From the NCBI GenBank assembly GCA_945957365.1, contig CAMFKI010000013.1:25156-89155 (forward strand): 64,000 nt of DNA. The letters run 5' to 3'. Shown here in pieces: positions 35,545 through 45,117 of this stretch. The notes beneath the pieces were generated by a model. The model was not told the DNA's origin, did no database searches, and saw only the letters and a program-made list of their open reading frames with translations. Position 1 is the first letter of the stretch. Every line of letters starts with the position of its first letter. Source of the DNA: an uncultured Alphaproteobacteria bacterium (GTDB lineage Bacteria > Pseudomonadota > Alphaproteobacteria > Rhizobiales > Aestuariivirgaceae). A program made the translations under genes and the position numbers.

Positions 35545-37539
35545 ATGCGTCGTCCGATCCTCTCCGCCGTTCTGCTGTGCGGAACGGCTTTCCTCGCTCC
35601 GGCAGCGCCGGCTTTCGCCGAGGAAGAATCCGAACTCGATCTCATCACCGTCACCATCAACAAGGTCCGTCAGACGCTTTCCGAGGTGGTGGGCGGCGTC
35701 AGCGTCGCCACGCGCAAGGACGTGGAGCAATATGACGAGAACACGGTGCGCGAGGTGCTGGCGCCGATGCCAGGCGTCTCCACCCAGCAGAATGCCGACG
35801 ACCCCGCCACTGCGATCAACGTCCGCGGCCTGCAGGACTTCGGACGCGTCGCGGTGACCATCGACGGGGCCCGGCAGAACTTCCAGCACAGCGGCCACAA
35901 TGCCAACGGCATGTTCTATTTCGAGCCGGAGATGATGCAACAGGTCACCGTGGTGCGCGGGCCTATTTCCAATATCTATGGCTCGGGCGCCATCGGCGGC
36001 GTCGTCGCCTTCGAGACCCTCGACGTCTTCTCGTTTCTCAGGCCGGAAGAGAACCGCGCCATCCAGGAGAAGGTGCAGTACAACACCAACTCGGGCGGCA
36101 TCCTCAGCAGCACCACCGCGGCCCAGCGTTTCGGCGACTATGGCGGCGTGCTCGGCAATTTCGTCTACCGCAACTCTGATGCCTACGAGGACGGCAACGG
36201 CAATGTCGTTCCGAACAGCGGGCAGGACATCGTGGCGGGCCTGGTCAAGGGCACCCTGACGCCCGCCGAGGGGCATCGCCTCGACATCAGCTACATCGCC
36301 AACAAGGACAACTTCGTGAACGGCCTCGCGACGCTCTACGACAACGACGTGACGGCTCAGACCCTTGCCACGAAGTACAACTGGGATGGCGGCGGCAACC
36401 CGCTCTTCGAAGTCACCGCCAACGCCTACTGGACCGCGACGGAGCAGAACCAGGAACGCCAGAACGGCTCGCTGATCGGCACCAGCCAGAACTTCCGCAT
36501 CGATACCTATGGCACTGACGCCTACAACAACTCGCGTTTCCAGACGGGTGCGCTGAACCACGTCGTCACCATCGGCGGCGATGTGTTCCAGGACGAGGTG
36601 AAGGTCGAGGATCCGGCGGGAACCGCCGACCTGTTCACGCCATCGGGCCAGCGCACGGTGGGCGGTGCCTTCATCCAGGACCAGGTGGCGGTCACATCCT
36701 GGCTCGACGTGCTCGCTGCCGGCCGCTTCGACGCCTACAGCCTCTCGGGTGGCGGCACCCACAGCGAAGGCACCCACTTCTCGCCCAAGGCCACCATCGT
36801 CCTCAAGCCCTTTACCGATCCCACCTGGGATGGCGTGAACGTCTACGGCACCGTGGCCCAGGGCTATCGCGCCCCGGCCATCACCGAAACCCTGATCGAG
36901 GGCATCCACCCGCCGCCGGCCGTCTTCACCTTCCTGCCCAACCCAGACCTCAAGCCCGAGATCGGCACCACCGTGGAAGGCGGCATCACCGCAAGCTTCG
37001 ATGGCGTCATCCGCGACAACGACAAGCTGAACCTGCGGGCGGGCCTGTTCAACAACGACGTCAAGAACTACATCGGCGGAGTCTACCTGCCCATCCTGAA
37101 CGTCTATCAGTACCAGAACATTTCCGAGGCCCGTCTCTGGGGCTTCGAGGGCGAGATCAGCTACGATGCCGGTACCGTCTTCGCCGGCATGGCCGGCAGC
37201 ATCATCCGTGGCGAGAATCTGACCGACAACCAGCCGCTGGAGACAGTGCCTCCCGACAAGCTGGTCTCGACGCTCGGCTTCCGCCTGCTCGACGAGCGCG
37301 CGGTGTTCGGCGTGCGCTGGTTCGCCGTTGCCGCGCAGGACAGGGTGCCGGCCGGTGCGCCCACCAGCAACGCCTTCAATCTCGTCAACCTGTTCTCCAG
37401 CTTCGCCTTCAGCGAAAACCTGAAGGCCGGCCTCAACGTCGACAACCTGTTTGACGAGCAGTACGAGGTTTACCTCGATTCCAGTCCATCGCCAGGCCGC
37501 ACCGTGCTGTTCACCTTCACCGGCAGGCTGGGTGGCTGA
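35545..37539 (+). CDS. TonB-dependent haem/haemoglobin receptor
   Basis: This 664-residue outer-membrane receptor has a signal peptide (MRRPILSAVLLCGTAFLAP), a plug domain (VREVLAPMPGVSTQQNADDP) and a beta-barrel. The haem-receptor motifs appear as YRAP and NPDL, variants of FRAP and NPNL, in GYRAPAITETL and FLPNPDLKPE. The C-terminus ends in an aromatic-rich strand (RTVLFTFTGRLGG), as porin-like barrels do. It is divergent from hemP-hmuTUV and followed after 2 bp by exbB, so the receptor and its energising complex are one unit. Confidence 0.93.
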   Translation: MRRPILSAVLLCGTAFLAPAAPAFAEEESELDLITVTINKVRQTLSEVVGGVSVATRKDVEQYDENTVREVLAPMPGVSTQQNADDPATAINVRGLQDFGRVAVTIDGARQNFQHSGHNANGMFYFEPEMMQQVTVVRGPISNIYGSGAIGGVVAFETLDVFSFLRPEENRAIQEKVQYNTNSGGILSSTTAAQRFGDYGGVLGNFVYRNSDAYEDGNGNVVPNSGQDIVAGLVKGTLTPAEGHRLDISYIANKDNFVNGLATLYDNDVTAQTLATKYNWDGGGNPLFEVTANAYWTATEQNQERQNGSLIGTSQNFRIDTYGTDAYNNSRFQTGALNHVVTIGGDVFQDEVKVEDPAGTADLFTPSGQRTVGGAFIQDQVAVTSWLDVLAAGRFDAYSLSGGGTHSEGTHFSPKATIVLKPFTDPTWDGVNVYGTVAQGYRAPAITETLIEGIHPPPAVFTFLPNPDLKPEIGTTVEGGITASFDGVIRDNDKLNLRAGLFNNDVKNYIGGVYLPILNVYQYQNISEARLWGFEGEISYDAGTVFAGMAGSIIRGENLTDNQPLETVPPDKLVSTLGFRLLDERAVFGVRWFAVAAQDRVPAGAPTSNAFNLVNLFSSFAFSENLKAGLNVDNLFDEQYEVYLDSSPSPGRTVLFTFTGRLGG

Positions 37540-37541
37540 AC

Positions 37542-38192
37542 ATGGAACAGCCGGCCGGCGTGACGAACTATCTGGCCCTGTTCTGGCAGGCCGACGTGGT
37601 GGTGAAGGCTGTCATGGCCGGCCTGCTCCTCGCCTCGCTCGTCTCCTGGGCCATCATCGTCGAGAAGTCGGTGGCGCTCACCCTTGCGGCGCGCGCCGAT
37701 CGCCGCTTCATCGATCGCTACCGCTCGGGCCGGACTGCCACTGAGACCAGAAGCGCCGCCGCGCGCCTGCTGACGGCGATGACGCGCGAGGCAAATGGCC
37801 TCGACTGGAGCGGACCGGTGCGTGACTGCGTGGAAGGTCGGCTGCGCCTGATCCTGTCGCAGGTCCAGCGCCAGCGCCGTGCCGGTCTCACCTTCCTCGC
37901 CACGCTGGCCTCGTCGGGGCCCTTCGTCGGCCTGTTCGGGACGGTGTGGGGGATCATGGCGAGTTTCACCTCGATTGCCGAGAGCCAGAGCACCAGCCTC
38001 GCCGTCGTCGCGCCCGGCATTGCCGAGGCACTGCTGGCGACAGGTGTTGGACTCTTCGCCGCCATTCCCGCTGCGGTGTTCTTCAATCGCCTCACTGCGA
38101 AGGTCAACGTGTCGGCGGGAATCCTCGGCGAATTCGGCCAGGAGGTCATGATCGGCTTCACCCGCGCGGCGGCGCGGCTGGATCGACCATGA
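37542..38192 (+). CDS. exbB: ExbB-type proton channel subunit
   Basis: This 216-residue inner-membrane protein has three membrane segments (about residues 22-42, 120-145 and 155-180) of the MotA/TolQ/ExbB type, with conserved [10 protein letters not shown] and [12 protein letters not shown]. With ExbD it forms the proton channel that energises TonB. The stop overlaps the exbD start (ATGA). Location after the haem receptor suggests a haem-dedicated system, as in other Rhizobiales hmu loci. Confidence 0.93.
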   Translation: MEQPAGVTNYLALFWQADVVVKAVMAGLLLASLVSWAIIVEKSVALTLAARADRRFIDRYRSGRTATETRSAAARLLTAMTREANGLDWSGPVRDCVEGRLRLILSQVQRQRRAGLTFLATLASSGPFVGLFGTVWGIMASFTSIAESQSTSLAVVAPGIAEALLATGVGLFAAIPAAVFFNRLTAKVNVSAGILGEFGQEVMIGFTRAAARLDRP

Positions 38193-38623
38193 CCCCGGCA
38201 CCTTTCGGCGACGACAATGTCGGCCACGGCCTCAACAGCGAGATCAACGTCACGCCCTTCGTCGACGTGACGCTGGTCCTGCTCGTCATCTTCATGGTCG
38301 CGGCGCCGATGATGACCGTCGGCGTTCCAGTCAACCTGCCGCGTGCGGCATTGGCCGAACTTCCCTCCGAAGACAGGCCGATCGACATCTTCATTACCGA
38401 GGATGGCGCGGTGTTCCTTGCCGACAAGGCGGTTGCCGCCGACGCCCTCCCTGCAACACTGGCGGCCCTGCCCGCCGAAACGCGCAGCCAGCGCATCCGC
38501 CTGCGCGCCGATCGTGCCGTTGACTACGAGCGCGTCATGGCCGTGTTCGAAGCACTGACGGCGGAGGGCTTCGCCCGCATCGGCCTCGTGGCGGCACCCG
38601 CGACTGGCGTGGTGACGCCATGA
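38189..38623 (+). CDS. exbD: ExbD-type proton channel subunit
   Basis: This 144-residue protein has one N-terminal membrane helix preceded by [19 protein letters not shown]; Asp26 is the conserved proton-carrying residue of ExbD/TolR. The rest is a periplasmic domain. Start and stop overlap exbB and tonB, respectively, by ATGA, so the three subunits are made stoichiometrically. Confidence 0.93.
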   Translation: MTPAPFGDDNVGHGLNSEINVTPFVDVTLVLLVIFMVAAPMMTVGVPVNLPRAALAELPSEDRPIDIFITEDGAVFLADKAVAADALPATLAALPAETRSQRIRLRADRAVDYERVMAVFEALTAEGFARIGLVAAPATGVVTP

Positions 38624-39501
38624 ACTTCTGGCGCGGCCTGCCGGCGTCCTTCGTGATCCACCTCGTGGCTGTCGGCATCGTCTCGGCTCACGTCGTGTCG
38701 CGCGGCGACGTGGCGGAGGACGTGCCCTCTCTGCCGGTGGAATTGGTGCTGGACATCGACAGCAGCCCCGTGCCGCAACAGTCAGCCGCCGTGGAAAGTC
38801 CCGGCGAGGCGGAGGTGGAAGAGGCGGCCGCCGAACCCCCGGCTCCGGTTGCCGAGGCCTTGCCGCCCGACCCACCAATGCCTCCTGCCGAGCCTCAGCC
38901 GGTGGCCATGCCATCACCGCCAAGCCCGGAGCCTGCGCCGCCGCAAGTCGCCGAACTGCAATCGTCCACCGCCGATGAGGCCGTGCCTCTCCTCCAGCGG
39001 GAACGGGCGGACATGCCGCCACCAACCCCAAGTCCTGCCACCGCCGCTCCGCAGCCCGTGAAGCCGGCCGCCACCACGGCGGCCAAGTCACCGCCGCAGG
39101 CACAGGTGCGGAAGACGAAGGGGAGCAGCCAGCGCAGGAGCATCAAGCAGGTGGCGGCCCTTGCCGCGGGCAAGGGTTCCACCGGCCAGTCCCGCTCCAC
39201 CGATGGCCGGGCGCTCGAGCAAAGCTACAAGAGCAAGGTGCTCGCCCGGCTGCGCAGCGCCAAGCGCTACCCCGAGGCAGCGCGCCGCAAGGGTGCCGAG
39301 GGCACCGCCGTCCTGTCCTTCACCATCGATGCCGCAGGGCGGCTCACCGCGGCGCGCATCAGCGGCCATTCGGGCGAGGCGGAAATCGACCGGGCTACCA
39401 TCGCCATGGCCCGGGCCGCCGCGCCCTTCCCGCCCTTTCCGCCCGGCCTTGGGCGCCAGCAGATGACGTTCCGCGTCCCCGTTCAATTCACCATCGACTG
39501 A
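38620..39501 (+). CDS. tonB: TonB family energy-transducing protein
   Basis: This 293-residue protein has an N-terminal membrane anchor (FVIHLVAVGIVSAHVV) and a long proline-rich spacer that spans the periplasm. The C-terminal TonB fold follows (SYKSKVLARLRSAKRYPEAAR, then GTAVLSFTIDAAGRL), which contacts receptor TonB boxes. It is coupled to exbD by ATGA and followed 14 bp later by the haem monooxygenase gene. Confidence 0.93.
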   Translation: MNFWRGLPASFVIHLVAVGIVSAHVVSRGDVAEDVPSLPVELVLDIDSSPVPQQSAAVESPGEAEVEEAAAEPPAPVAEALPPDPPMPPAEPQPVAMPSPPSPEPAPPQVAELQSSTADEAVPLLQRERADMPPPTPSPATAAPQPVKPAATTAAKSPPQAQVRKTKGSSQRRSIKQVAALAAGKGSTGQSRSTDGRALEQSYKSKVLARLRSAKRYPEAARRKGAEGTAVLSFTIDAAGRLTAARISGHSGEAEIDRATIAMARAAAPFPPFPPGLGRQQMTFRVPVQFTID

Positions 39502-39515
39502 AACAGGAGCAAGAC

Positions 39516-39854
39516 ATGACCTACATCGCGATGAACCGCTTCAAGGTGGAGAAATCTCTCACCGCCGCCTTCGAGGACATGTGGCAGAAGCGCGACAGCC
39601 ACCTCGGCCAGATGCCGGGTTTCGTCTCGTTCCACTTGCTGCGCGGCCCGGAACGTGACGATCACATCCTCTATTCCTCACACACCGTCTGGGCGAGCCG
39701 TCAGGATTTCGAAGCCTGGACCCGGTCGGAGTCGTTCCGCAAGGCACATGCCCGCGCCGGCGACCGGAGCCAGCGCCTGTTCCTCGATCATCCGCAGTTC
39801 GAGGGCTTCGAGGCCGTGCCGTCCACCAGTCTTGTGGCAAGGGCCGGCGCGTGA
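39516..39854 (+). CDS. hmuQ: Haem-degrading monooxygenase (IsdG/HmuQ-like)
   Basis: This 112-residue protein has the ABM/IsdG ferredoxin-like fold with the residues used for haem cleavage in the expected order: Asn7, Trp68 and His78. Such enzymes open the haem ring in the cytoplasm and free iron without a classical haem oxygenase. HmuQ of Bradyrhizobium is the likely counterpart. The gene follows tonB and its stop overlaps the HutX-like gene as GTGA, completing an uptake-to-degradation unit. Confidence 0.85.
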   Translation: MTYIAMNRFKVEKSLTAAFEDMWQKRDSHLGQMPGFVSFHLLRGPERDDHILYSSHTVWASRQDFEAWTRSESFRKAHARAGDRSQRLFLDHPQFEGFEAVPSTSLVARAGA

Positions 39855-40366
39855 CGGTCGTGGTCGACCTGCCGCTCGAGCAGCGGATCGCCGCGGCACT
39901 CGCCGCCAAGCCCGATGGCGTGCTGGAAGCAATCGCCGCCTCCTGTGGCGCCAGCCTGCTGCAAGTCCTCAAGCAGCTGCCCGACGGCCAGGCGCGATTC
40001 TTGCCGGGCATTGAATTCGAAGCCGTCTGGTCGCGGCTCACGCAGTGGGGTGAGGTGCTCGTAGTCGTCCACAGCCCGGACATCGTGCTGGAATGCACCG
40101 GCTGCCTGCCCGAGGGCAGCACCAGCCATGGCTATTTCAACATCCATGGCTTGAGCCCGATCGCCGGCCATATTCGAATTTCGAGCTGCAGCACCATCGC
40201 CATCGTCGACCGTCCCTTCCACGGCCGCCGCTCATGTTCGCTGCAATTCCTCAACGGAGAAGGAGCTGCCATGTTCAAGGTCTTTGTCAGAAGAGATAAG
40301 GACAGGAACCTCGACACCGACCAGCTTGCGCAGTTTGTGGCTCTCGCGGCATGGCAAAGATGTTGA
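39851..40366 (+). CDS. hutX: HutX/ChuX-family haem utilisation protein
   Basis: This 171-residue cytoplasmic protein resembles HutX/ChuX carriers, which store or pass haem to degrading enzymes: VLECTGCLPEGSTSHGYFNIHG and GHIRISSCSTIAIVDRPFHGRRSC are characteristic. The start is a GTG sharing GTGA with the upstream monooxygenase gene. Its C-terminal end (KVFVRRDKDRNLDTDQLAQF) fits the family. It closes the haem operon. Confidence 0.88.
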   Translation: MTVVVDLPLEQRIAAALAAKPDGVLEAIAASCGASLLQVLKQLPDGQARFLPGIEFEAVWSRLTQWGEVLVVVHSPDIVLECTGCLPEGSTSHGYFNIHGLSPIAGHIRISSCSTIAIVDRPFHGRRSCSLQFLNGEGAAMFKVFVRRDKDRNLDTDQLAQFVALAAWQRC

Positions 40367-40429
40367 GCCGGCGATCTGGACACTAGCGGCGTTGGTTGTT
40401 TCGACTGGCGATTCAAATCAATTGAAATA

Positions 40430-40489
40430 TTGGCGCACCATGCGGAATAAAGAACATAACCGATATATTATTGAATTTACGATGTAATC
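40430..40489. repeat. Dispersed repeat, copy A
   Basis: A 60-bp unit starting TTGGCGCACCATGCGGAATAA and ending GATGTAATC. It aligns without gaps to copy B at 52984-53043, with differences mainly in the second half. Both lie in intergenic DNA and are preceded by a similar AAAT/GAAA-rich stretch. The first ten bases also match the 3' end of the tRNA-Arg gene. Confidence 0.7.
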
Positions 40490-40613
40490 ACTCATTTGCA
40501 TCCACGACTTGCCGATTTGTTCTATCTCACTGCTTTCCTCCATTCGAACTTGCCCGTGAGCCTAAAGATGTTTGAAGGATAGGAACTGCAGTGCTTTCTT
40601 CACTCCTCAACCT

Positions 40614-41741
40614 ATGAGCCATGGTGAATTGACGCCGGACAGCCCGATCTTGGGAGGAATCACCCCATGCGGTCAGGTGGGTCCAATGCTCTATCCGCAC
40701 GAAGCGCTTATTGAGGCCGCTGGATATCCGGCGTTGGTTCGATTCGATCCGGTTCGATCACGGTATCCTCTTGTGGTGTTCATGACCGGCGGCGGGGTAC
40801 TCGGACGGATCGCCTACGGTCCTCCCGAGGGCAGGGCGTCCGATTTTCTCTGCCATTGGCTGCGGGCCGAAGGATTTGCATCACTGGCTCTCTCTTACCC
40901 GCTTGACATGGCCGCCGTATTTGCAACCACGTTTCCAAACTTCACCATTTCTGACTGGGCAGAGCAGAGTGCCGAGATCATCGCCCGCCATATCGACTTA
41001 CACGGTCTTCCGGACTCGGTCGTCGTCCTGGGATGGAGCATGGCAGGCCGGATTGCGGAGCCACTGCACGCTGCCTTGCAGCGGCGCGGCAAGACAGTGG
41101 GGCTATTCATTGCAATGGCAGGAGCTTCGGCACTTCCCAACACCCTTCCGGGACTCAACCAGTTGAAACCGGCCGCGAGCGGCCTAGCCTCGCTCCAGGG
41201 CGTCTTCCTCAACTGGCTGCTGCAGAGCGTTGCTGACATGAATCGTTTCACCGGTCGCACAGTCCTCGATCCGAACCTGTTTGCCGGCGAGATGACCGGG
41301 GATTTCCCGATTGCCCTTGCGGCCTCAGGGATGAGGCTACGGAACGGAACCTTCGTCCCCGATGCCGCTGGCGACGCCCTTGAGATCGGCGCCGCGCGAT
41401 ACCGCAGTTTTCCACCACTTGCCTTGATGACGCATGACTCGCCAACTGACGCACGGCATGCGCTGTTGGACCGATCTTCTTGGGGCCTCTACATCACTCA
41501 GCAGATATGCGAAACGCTGGTGTTCTCGCGGGCGGAGAGGCTAGCCGCACTGTCGCCCGGCAACTGGTCAGCGCTGCGCGAGCAAGTTCGGAATGCGGCA
41601 CTGAACCTGAGCGTGACATTGCCGGGCAACCACATGTTCTTTCTCGGGGAAGGCGGTGCCAGGAGGGCCGCGCAAACCGTGACGCAGCTGCTGCGGACCA
41701 CCGCCAGTCTGCGCGATGCGATCGGCCGATTTCTGGACTGA
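40614..41741 (+). CDS. Alpha/beta-hydrolase-fold protein
   Basis: This is a 375-residue cytoplasmic protein with an alpha/beta hydrolase core. The nucleophile elbow is GWSMAG in VVVLGWSMAGRIAEP, and a C-terminal GNHMFF supplies a candidate catalytic His. I do not recognise a closer family. The ATG at 40614 lacks a clear ribosome site; a TTG at 40572 is possible. It is convergent with the acyltransferase gene at 41744, 2 bp away, and faces the ThDP/NHLP operon, so it may act on that pathway's product. Transport or regulation are not evident. Confidence 0.7.
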   Translation: MSHGELTPDSPILGGITPCGQVGPMLYPHEALIEAAGYPALVRFDPVRSRYPLVVFMTGGGVLGRIAYGPPEGRASDFLCHWLRAEGFASLALSYPLDMAAVFATTFPNFTISDWAEQSAEIIARHIDLHGLPDSVVVLGWSMAGRIAEPLHAALQRRGKTVGLFIAMAGASALPNTLPGLNQLKPAASGLASLQGVFLNWLLQSVADMNRFTGRTVLDPNLFAGEMTGDFPIALAASGMRLRNGTFVPDAAGDALEIGAARYRSFPPLALMTHDSPTDARHALLDRSSWGLYITQQICETLVFSRAERLAALSPGNWSALREQVRNAALNLSVTLPGNHMFFLGEGGARRAAQTVTQLLRTTASLRDAIGRFLD

Positions 41742-41743
41742 TT

Positions 41744-43027
41744 TCACGGGTCTCCGGATCCCGTGTGCGTGCCAGCGAGTGACACGAGGCGGCTGGCGAC
41801 ATCCTCCGCCATCACCTGCATGATGCCGGGATCCACGAACTCCTCCACATACACGATGTTAGCGACCAGGGTGCCGTCGAAGATCGAGATCGACACGTTG
41901 GGAAACTTCTTGAGCCAACCAAGTGCATATTCGAAGCCCGTCACGCGCAATTGCTCAGTGGACCATCGAAACCGGATGGACTGGATATCGGACAGGTTCA
42001 TGGCAACCGGAGCCTGATCGGGACTGCCGAAGACCCTGGGATAGTCGACATAGTCACGAAGGATGCTGCCGTTGATCGCCCCGTCATGAATGTCATCGAA
42101 GATGAAGCGGGCGATGTCCGCCAGCGGTTCATCGAGATCGGGGATCTGCGTGATGTGCCCGGTGATGGCGGTGAAGACGAGATCCGTTGCAACATGAGGT
42201 TCGAGCCGCCGCCGCATGTCGACCGATGAGCGCATCAGGATTTTCGGGGAGCGCACTTCCGACACATCGCGAACCGCCAGCGCGAAGGCAGCAAGCAGGA
42301 AGGCGTGTACGGAGGACCCAGCTGCATGTGCCGTTTCGTGCAGGCGTTCGACATCGCGCGCGCCGATCAGAACGCGCTGGAGACGGTGGGTGACCGCGCC
42401 CCCGTCGTAGGGAGCGCGCATTGGAATCTCGGCGAATGCGCCTGCATAAGATGGTCGGGGATCGCTATTGCCCAATGCGTTCAGGCAGGCTTCCACGGCC
42501 TGGTCCACGGGTTCCGGAAAAGGCTGAACGCCAGCATCCCGCCTCCGACCCATGACCACGCTGTCGCACAGGTGTACCAGGCAGGAATGCAATTCGATCA
42601 AAGATGTTGCATCCGTCACAGCGTGGGAGGTCAGCATGAACACCTCCAGGCCATCGGTGCGGGCGATGACATGCATGCGGCAGAGCGCCTCCGCCGGATT
42701 GAGTTCGGCGTTCAGCAACCTCGCATACATCTCTTCGGCGCTGCATTCATGGTCCGCCACCCAAGTTTCGATGGTCGAGCGGGTGTCGTCGCGCGCCACG
42801 AAATGCTGGTTGGAGATCACTGCACGGAGGATCGGAAAGCGCTCTTCGAGTTGCGTTACGGCGGCGTGGAATTCAGGCTTGTCGATCTTCCCCGAGATCG
42901 TGCTGCGGCTGACGACAACCATGCCGGTTGCGACGTAGATCAGTTCCGTCGGCGAGGCCTTGCGATAGATGAGATTCCGCTTGGCGGAGGCTGTCAGGTT
43001 GGCGGTGTCGTGCATCTTGGTGTTCAT
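41744..43027 (-). CDS. Condensation-domain-like HXXXD acyltransferase (PapA-like)
   Basis: This 427-residue protein resembles stand-alone condensation/PapA acyltransferases: an N-terminal lobe with the HXXXD motif in TSHAVTDATS (His135, Asp139) and a second lobe with IFDGTLVANIVY-like strands. Such enzymes join an acyl thioester or acid to an alcohol or amine. It is the last gene of the seven-gene minus-strand operon with the FAD monooxygenase and ThDP enzyme, so it may perform the final acylation. No carrier-protein gene is nearby except the two NHLP-like proteins. Confidence 0.8.
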   Translation of the reverse strand: MNTKMHDTANLTASAKRNLIYRKASPTELIYVATGMVVVSRSTISGKIDKPEFHAAVTQLEERFPILRAVISNQHFVARDDTRSTIETWVADHECSAEEMYARLLNAELNPAEALCRMHVIARTDGLEVFMLTSHAVTDATSLIELHSCLVHLCDSVVMGRRRDAGVQPFPEPVDQAVEACLNALGNSDPRPSYAGAFAEIPMRAPYDGGAVTHRLQRVLIGARDVERLHETAHAAGSSVHAFLLAAFALAVRDVSEVRSPKILMRSSVDMRRRLEPHVATDLVFTAITGHITQIPDLDEPLADIARFIFDDIHDGAINGSILRDYVDYPRVFGSPDQAPVAMNLSDIQSIRFRWSTEQLRVTGFEYALGWLKKFPNVSISIFDGTLVANIVYVEEFVDPGIMQVMAEDVASRLVSLAGTHTGSGDP

Positions 43028-43055
43028 GCGATATTCCGGTCCGTGAAGTTCATGG

Positions 43056-44525
43056 TCAGTCGTTCCCCTGCAGTCGCGTCAGCAGCGGAACCATCAGGAC
43101 CCAGTCCTCGTCCGGCCCCTGGGCTGCCAGATATCCATCGGGACGCACGAGGGAGAGGAGGTCTTCGGACCCGGGAAGTGGCTGCCGGACTTCGACCAAA
43201 CCGGGAAAGCGGGTCGCGAGACTTGCGGCTCCGGCACCGCCACAGGCCGCGAAGAGCGGTGCGCGGCCGGAACCGAAGGGCGGCGTGCCAGCGACTGGCG
43301 GCACACGCGAACCGGGCTTCGCACTGCCGAGCGGGGGCCCATTGAGCGGGCTCTCCGGATAGCCGACCGAAACCTCGGACATCAGCCCGGTGAGAGCCCT
43401 CTGCACGGGCGGCACTCCCAGCAGCAGATGCACCATCACATCGCGCAGGTGCTGGAGGGCGGTGTTGGAGAGCGTCGCCATCCGGGTCATGCGCCCAGAG
43501 GCCTCGATGACCTGTGCGCCCACGGGGCGGCGTTCCACATCATAGCTGTCGAGCATCGCTGTTCCCGCGGCCTTGCCAAGGCTGACCTGCGCCAGTTTCC
43601 AGGCGAGATTGATGGCGTCCTGAATCCCGGTGTTCATGCCCTGGCCACCGGCGGGGCTGTGGATGTGGGCTGCATCGCCAGCCAGGAAGACCCGCCCCGA
43701 CCGGTAGCTTTCCACCTGGCGCTCGTTGATGTGAAAGGCGCTCGTCCACACGGTTCCCGCCAGGGTGATGCCACCGGGACCGCGCGCCTCGATCAGCTTC
43801 TGAAAGGCCTGCTGATCAAGTGCAGCCGGGGGAACGCCGGTCGCCGGTCCGAGACTGGTGATGACGCGAGCCCGATCCGGCGCCATGGGGAAGAACAGCA
43901 GCGGGCCGTCGGCGTGATAGAACACGGCCATCTGCGTCGACGGAAAGGGATATCCGCTCAGGTGAAAATCGCCCTGTGTCCAGTCGAGGCCCAGCGTATC
44001 GCCCTTGAAGTCGAGGCCGAGCAGATGCCGCACCACGCTGTGGGCGCCGTCACACGCAACAAGCCATGAAAAGCGCTCGCTGCTTTCGGTTCCGTCAGCC
44101 GCGCGCAGGCGAGCCGAGACCCCGGCTTCATCCTGGTCGAAAGCAAGAAGCTCCACGCCTCGTTGAGGCACGACACCGTATCCCGCAAGGCGATCGCGAA
44201 GCACGGCCTCGGTCTCGTATTGCGGCACCATGAGCACGAAAGGATAGGGCGACGGGATCTTTTCGAGTGAGATGGAAGCCACTGGCTTGCCACCCGACAG
44301 GATGTTGGCGACGGTGACCTTGTTGCCCCGCTCCACGAGCTCGCGGCTGACGCCGGATCGATCAAGGAGTTCCAGCGTGCGCGGCCAAACCGCGACGGCG
44401 CGAGACGAATGCTCTGCATCGGCGATCCGGTCGATGATGCGGACAGCGACCCCGTAGCGCGCCAGTTCGAGCGCCATGGTCAAACCAACCGGCCCGGCGC
44501 CGGCGACAAGCACTTGATTTTCCAT
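43056..44525 (-). CDS. Class A FAD-dependent aromatic monooxygenase
   Basis: This 489-residue flavoprotein hydroxylase has the dinucleotide motif GAGPVG at residues 9-14, a DG segment (LVACDGAHSVVRHLLG) and the GD/FAD motif (GRVFLAGDAAHIHSPAGGQG). It matches the PHBH/PheA/TcmG/rifampicin-monooxygenase group, which uses NAD(P)H and O2 to hydroxylate aromatic or polyketide-like rings. It lies between the cupin and acyltransferase genes. The substrate is unknown; an aromatic product of the ThDP decarboxylase is a reasonable guess. Confidence 0.92.
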   Translation of the reverse strand: MENQVLVAGAGPVGLTMALELARYGVAVRIIDRIADAEHSSRAVAVWPRTLELLDRSGVSRELVERGNKVTVANILSGGKPVASISLEKIPSPYPFVLMVPQYETEAVLRDRLAGYGVVPQRGVELLAFDQDEAGVSARLRAADGTESSERFSWLVACDGAHSVVRHLLGLDFKGDTLGLDWTQGDFHLSGYPFPSTQMAVFYHADGPLLFFPMAPDRARVITSLGPATGVPPAALDQQAFQKLIEARGPGGITLAGTVWTSAFHINERQVESYRSGRVFLAGDAAHIHSPAGGQGMNTGIQDAINLAWKLAQVSLGKAAGTAMLDSYDVERRPVGAQVIEASGRMTRMATLSNTALQHLRDVMVHLLLGVPPVQRALTGLMSEVSVGYPESPLNGPPLGSAKPGSRVPPVAGTPPFGSGRAPLFAACGGAGAASLATRFPGLVEVRQPLPGSEDLLSLVRPDGYLAAQGPDEDWVLMVPLLTRLQGND

Positions 44526-44577
44526 TCTTGGCCTCAGGTTTCGGCGCGTTGCTTCATGATGCGGGCCCCGGCCTGCG

Positions 44578-45084
44578 TCATACGGTGGGGCCCTCGTTCC
44601 TGCCGACGGGCGGGCCGAGGAACTCCACCTGCCACTTCACGCCGAAGGCGTTGAGCGCGGCCTGGTCCGGAATTCCATCTTTCATTGTATCGGCGAGTTC
44701 GGTGAAGAAGGCGGCCGCGTCGAATGCCGGGGCGATGAGGATGAACTGGCGGGCAGGCTTGTCCGTGACATTGACAAAGCCATGCTCCATGCCGCCCGGA
44801 ATGCTGACGACGTCGCCTGCCTCGGCATAGAAGCGCCGCCCGTCCGCCTCGTAAAGGTAGCGGCCCTCGAGAACCCGGAAGATTTCGGCTTCCGGATGGC
44901 GGTGCCGCGGCGGCCCGGCACCAGGCGCGTTAATGGTCTCGATGAAACAGAACTCGCCTGCACTTGCCGCCGGGGGCATGCGCACGAAGAGATCGAGGCC
45001 GATGGCGGGAATTCGGATCGGCGCGTCCGATCCCCGGGAATGCAGGAAGGAAATGGGCAATGGCATGATCGTGCTGGGAGTCAC
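44578..45084 (-). CDS. Cupin-domain protein
   Basis: This 168-residue protein has one cupin barrel with the two motifs PRHRHPEAEIFRVLEG and GDVVSIPGGMEHGFVN, giving a His/His/Glu/His set for a metal. It could be a dioxygenase, isomerase or binding protein. The GTG at 45084 is chosen because GAGG lies five bases upstream; an ATG at 45066 has no such site. It follows the CocE-type hydrolase gene and precedes the FAD monooxygenase gene in the operon. Confidence 0.82.
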   Translation of the reverse strand: MTPSTIMPLPISFLHSRGSDAPIRIPAIGLDLFVRMPPAASAGEFCFIETINAPGAGPPRHRHPEAEIFRVLEGRYLYEADGRRFYAEAGDVVSIPGGMEHGFVNVTDKPARQFILIAPAFDAAAFFTELADTMKDGIPDQAALNAFGVKWQVEFLGPPVGRNEGPTV

Positions 45085-45117
45085 ATGGACCTCATCTGAT
45101 GGTCTTGCTGGGAAATG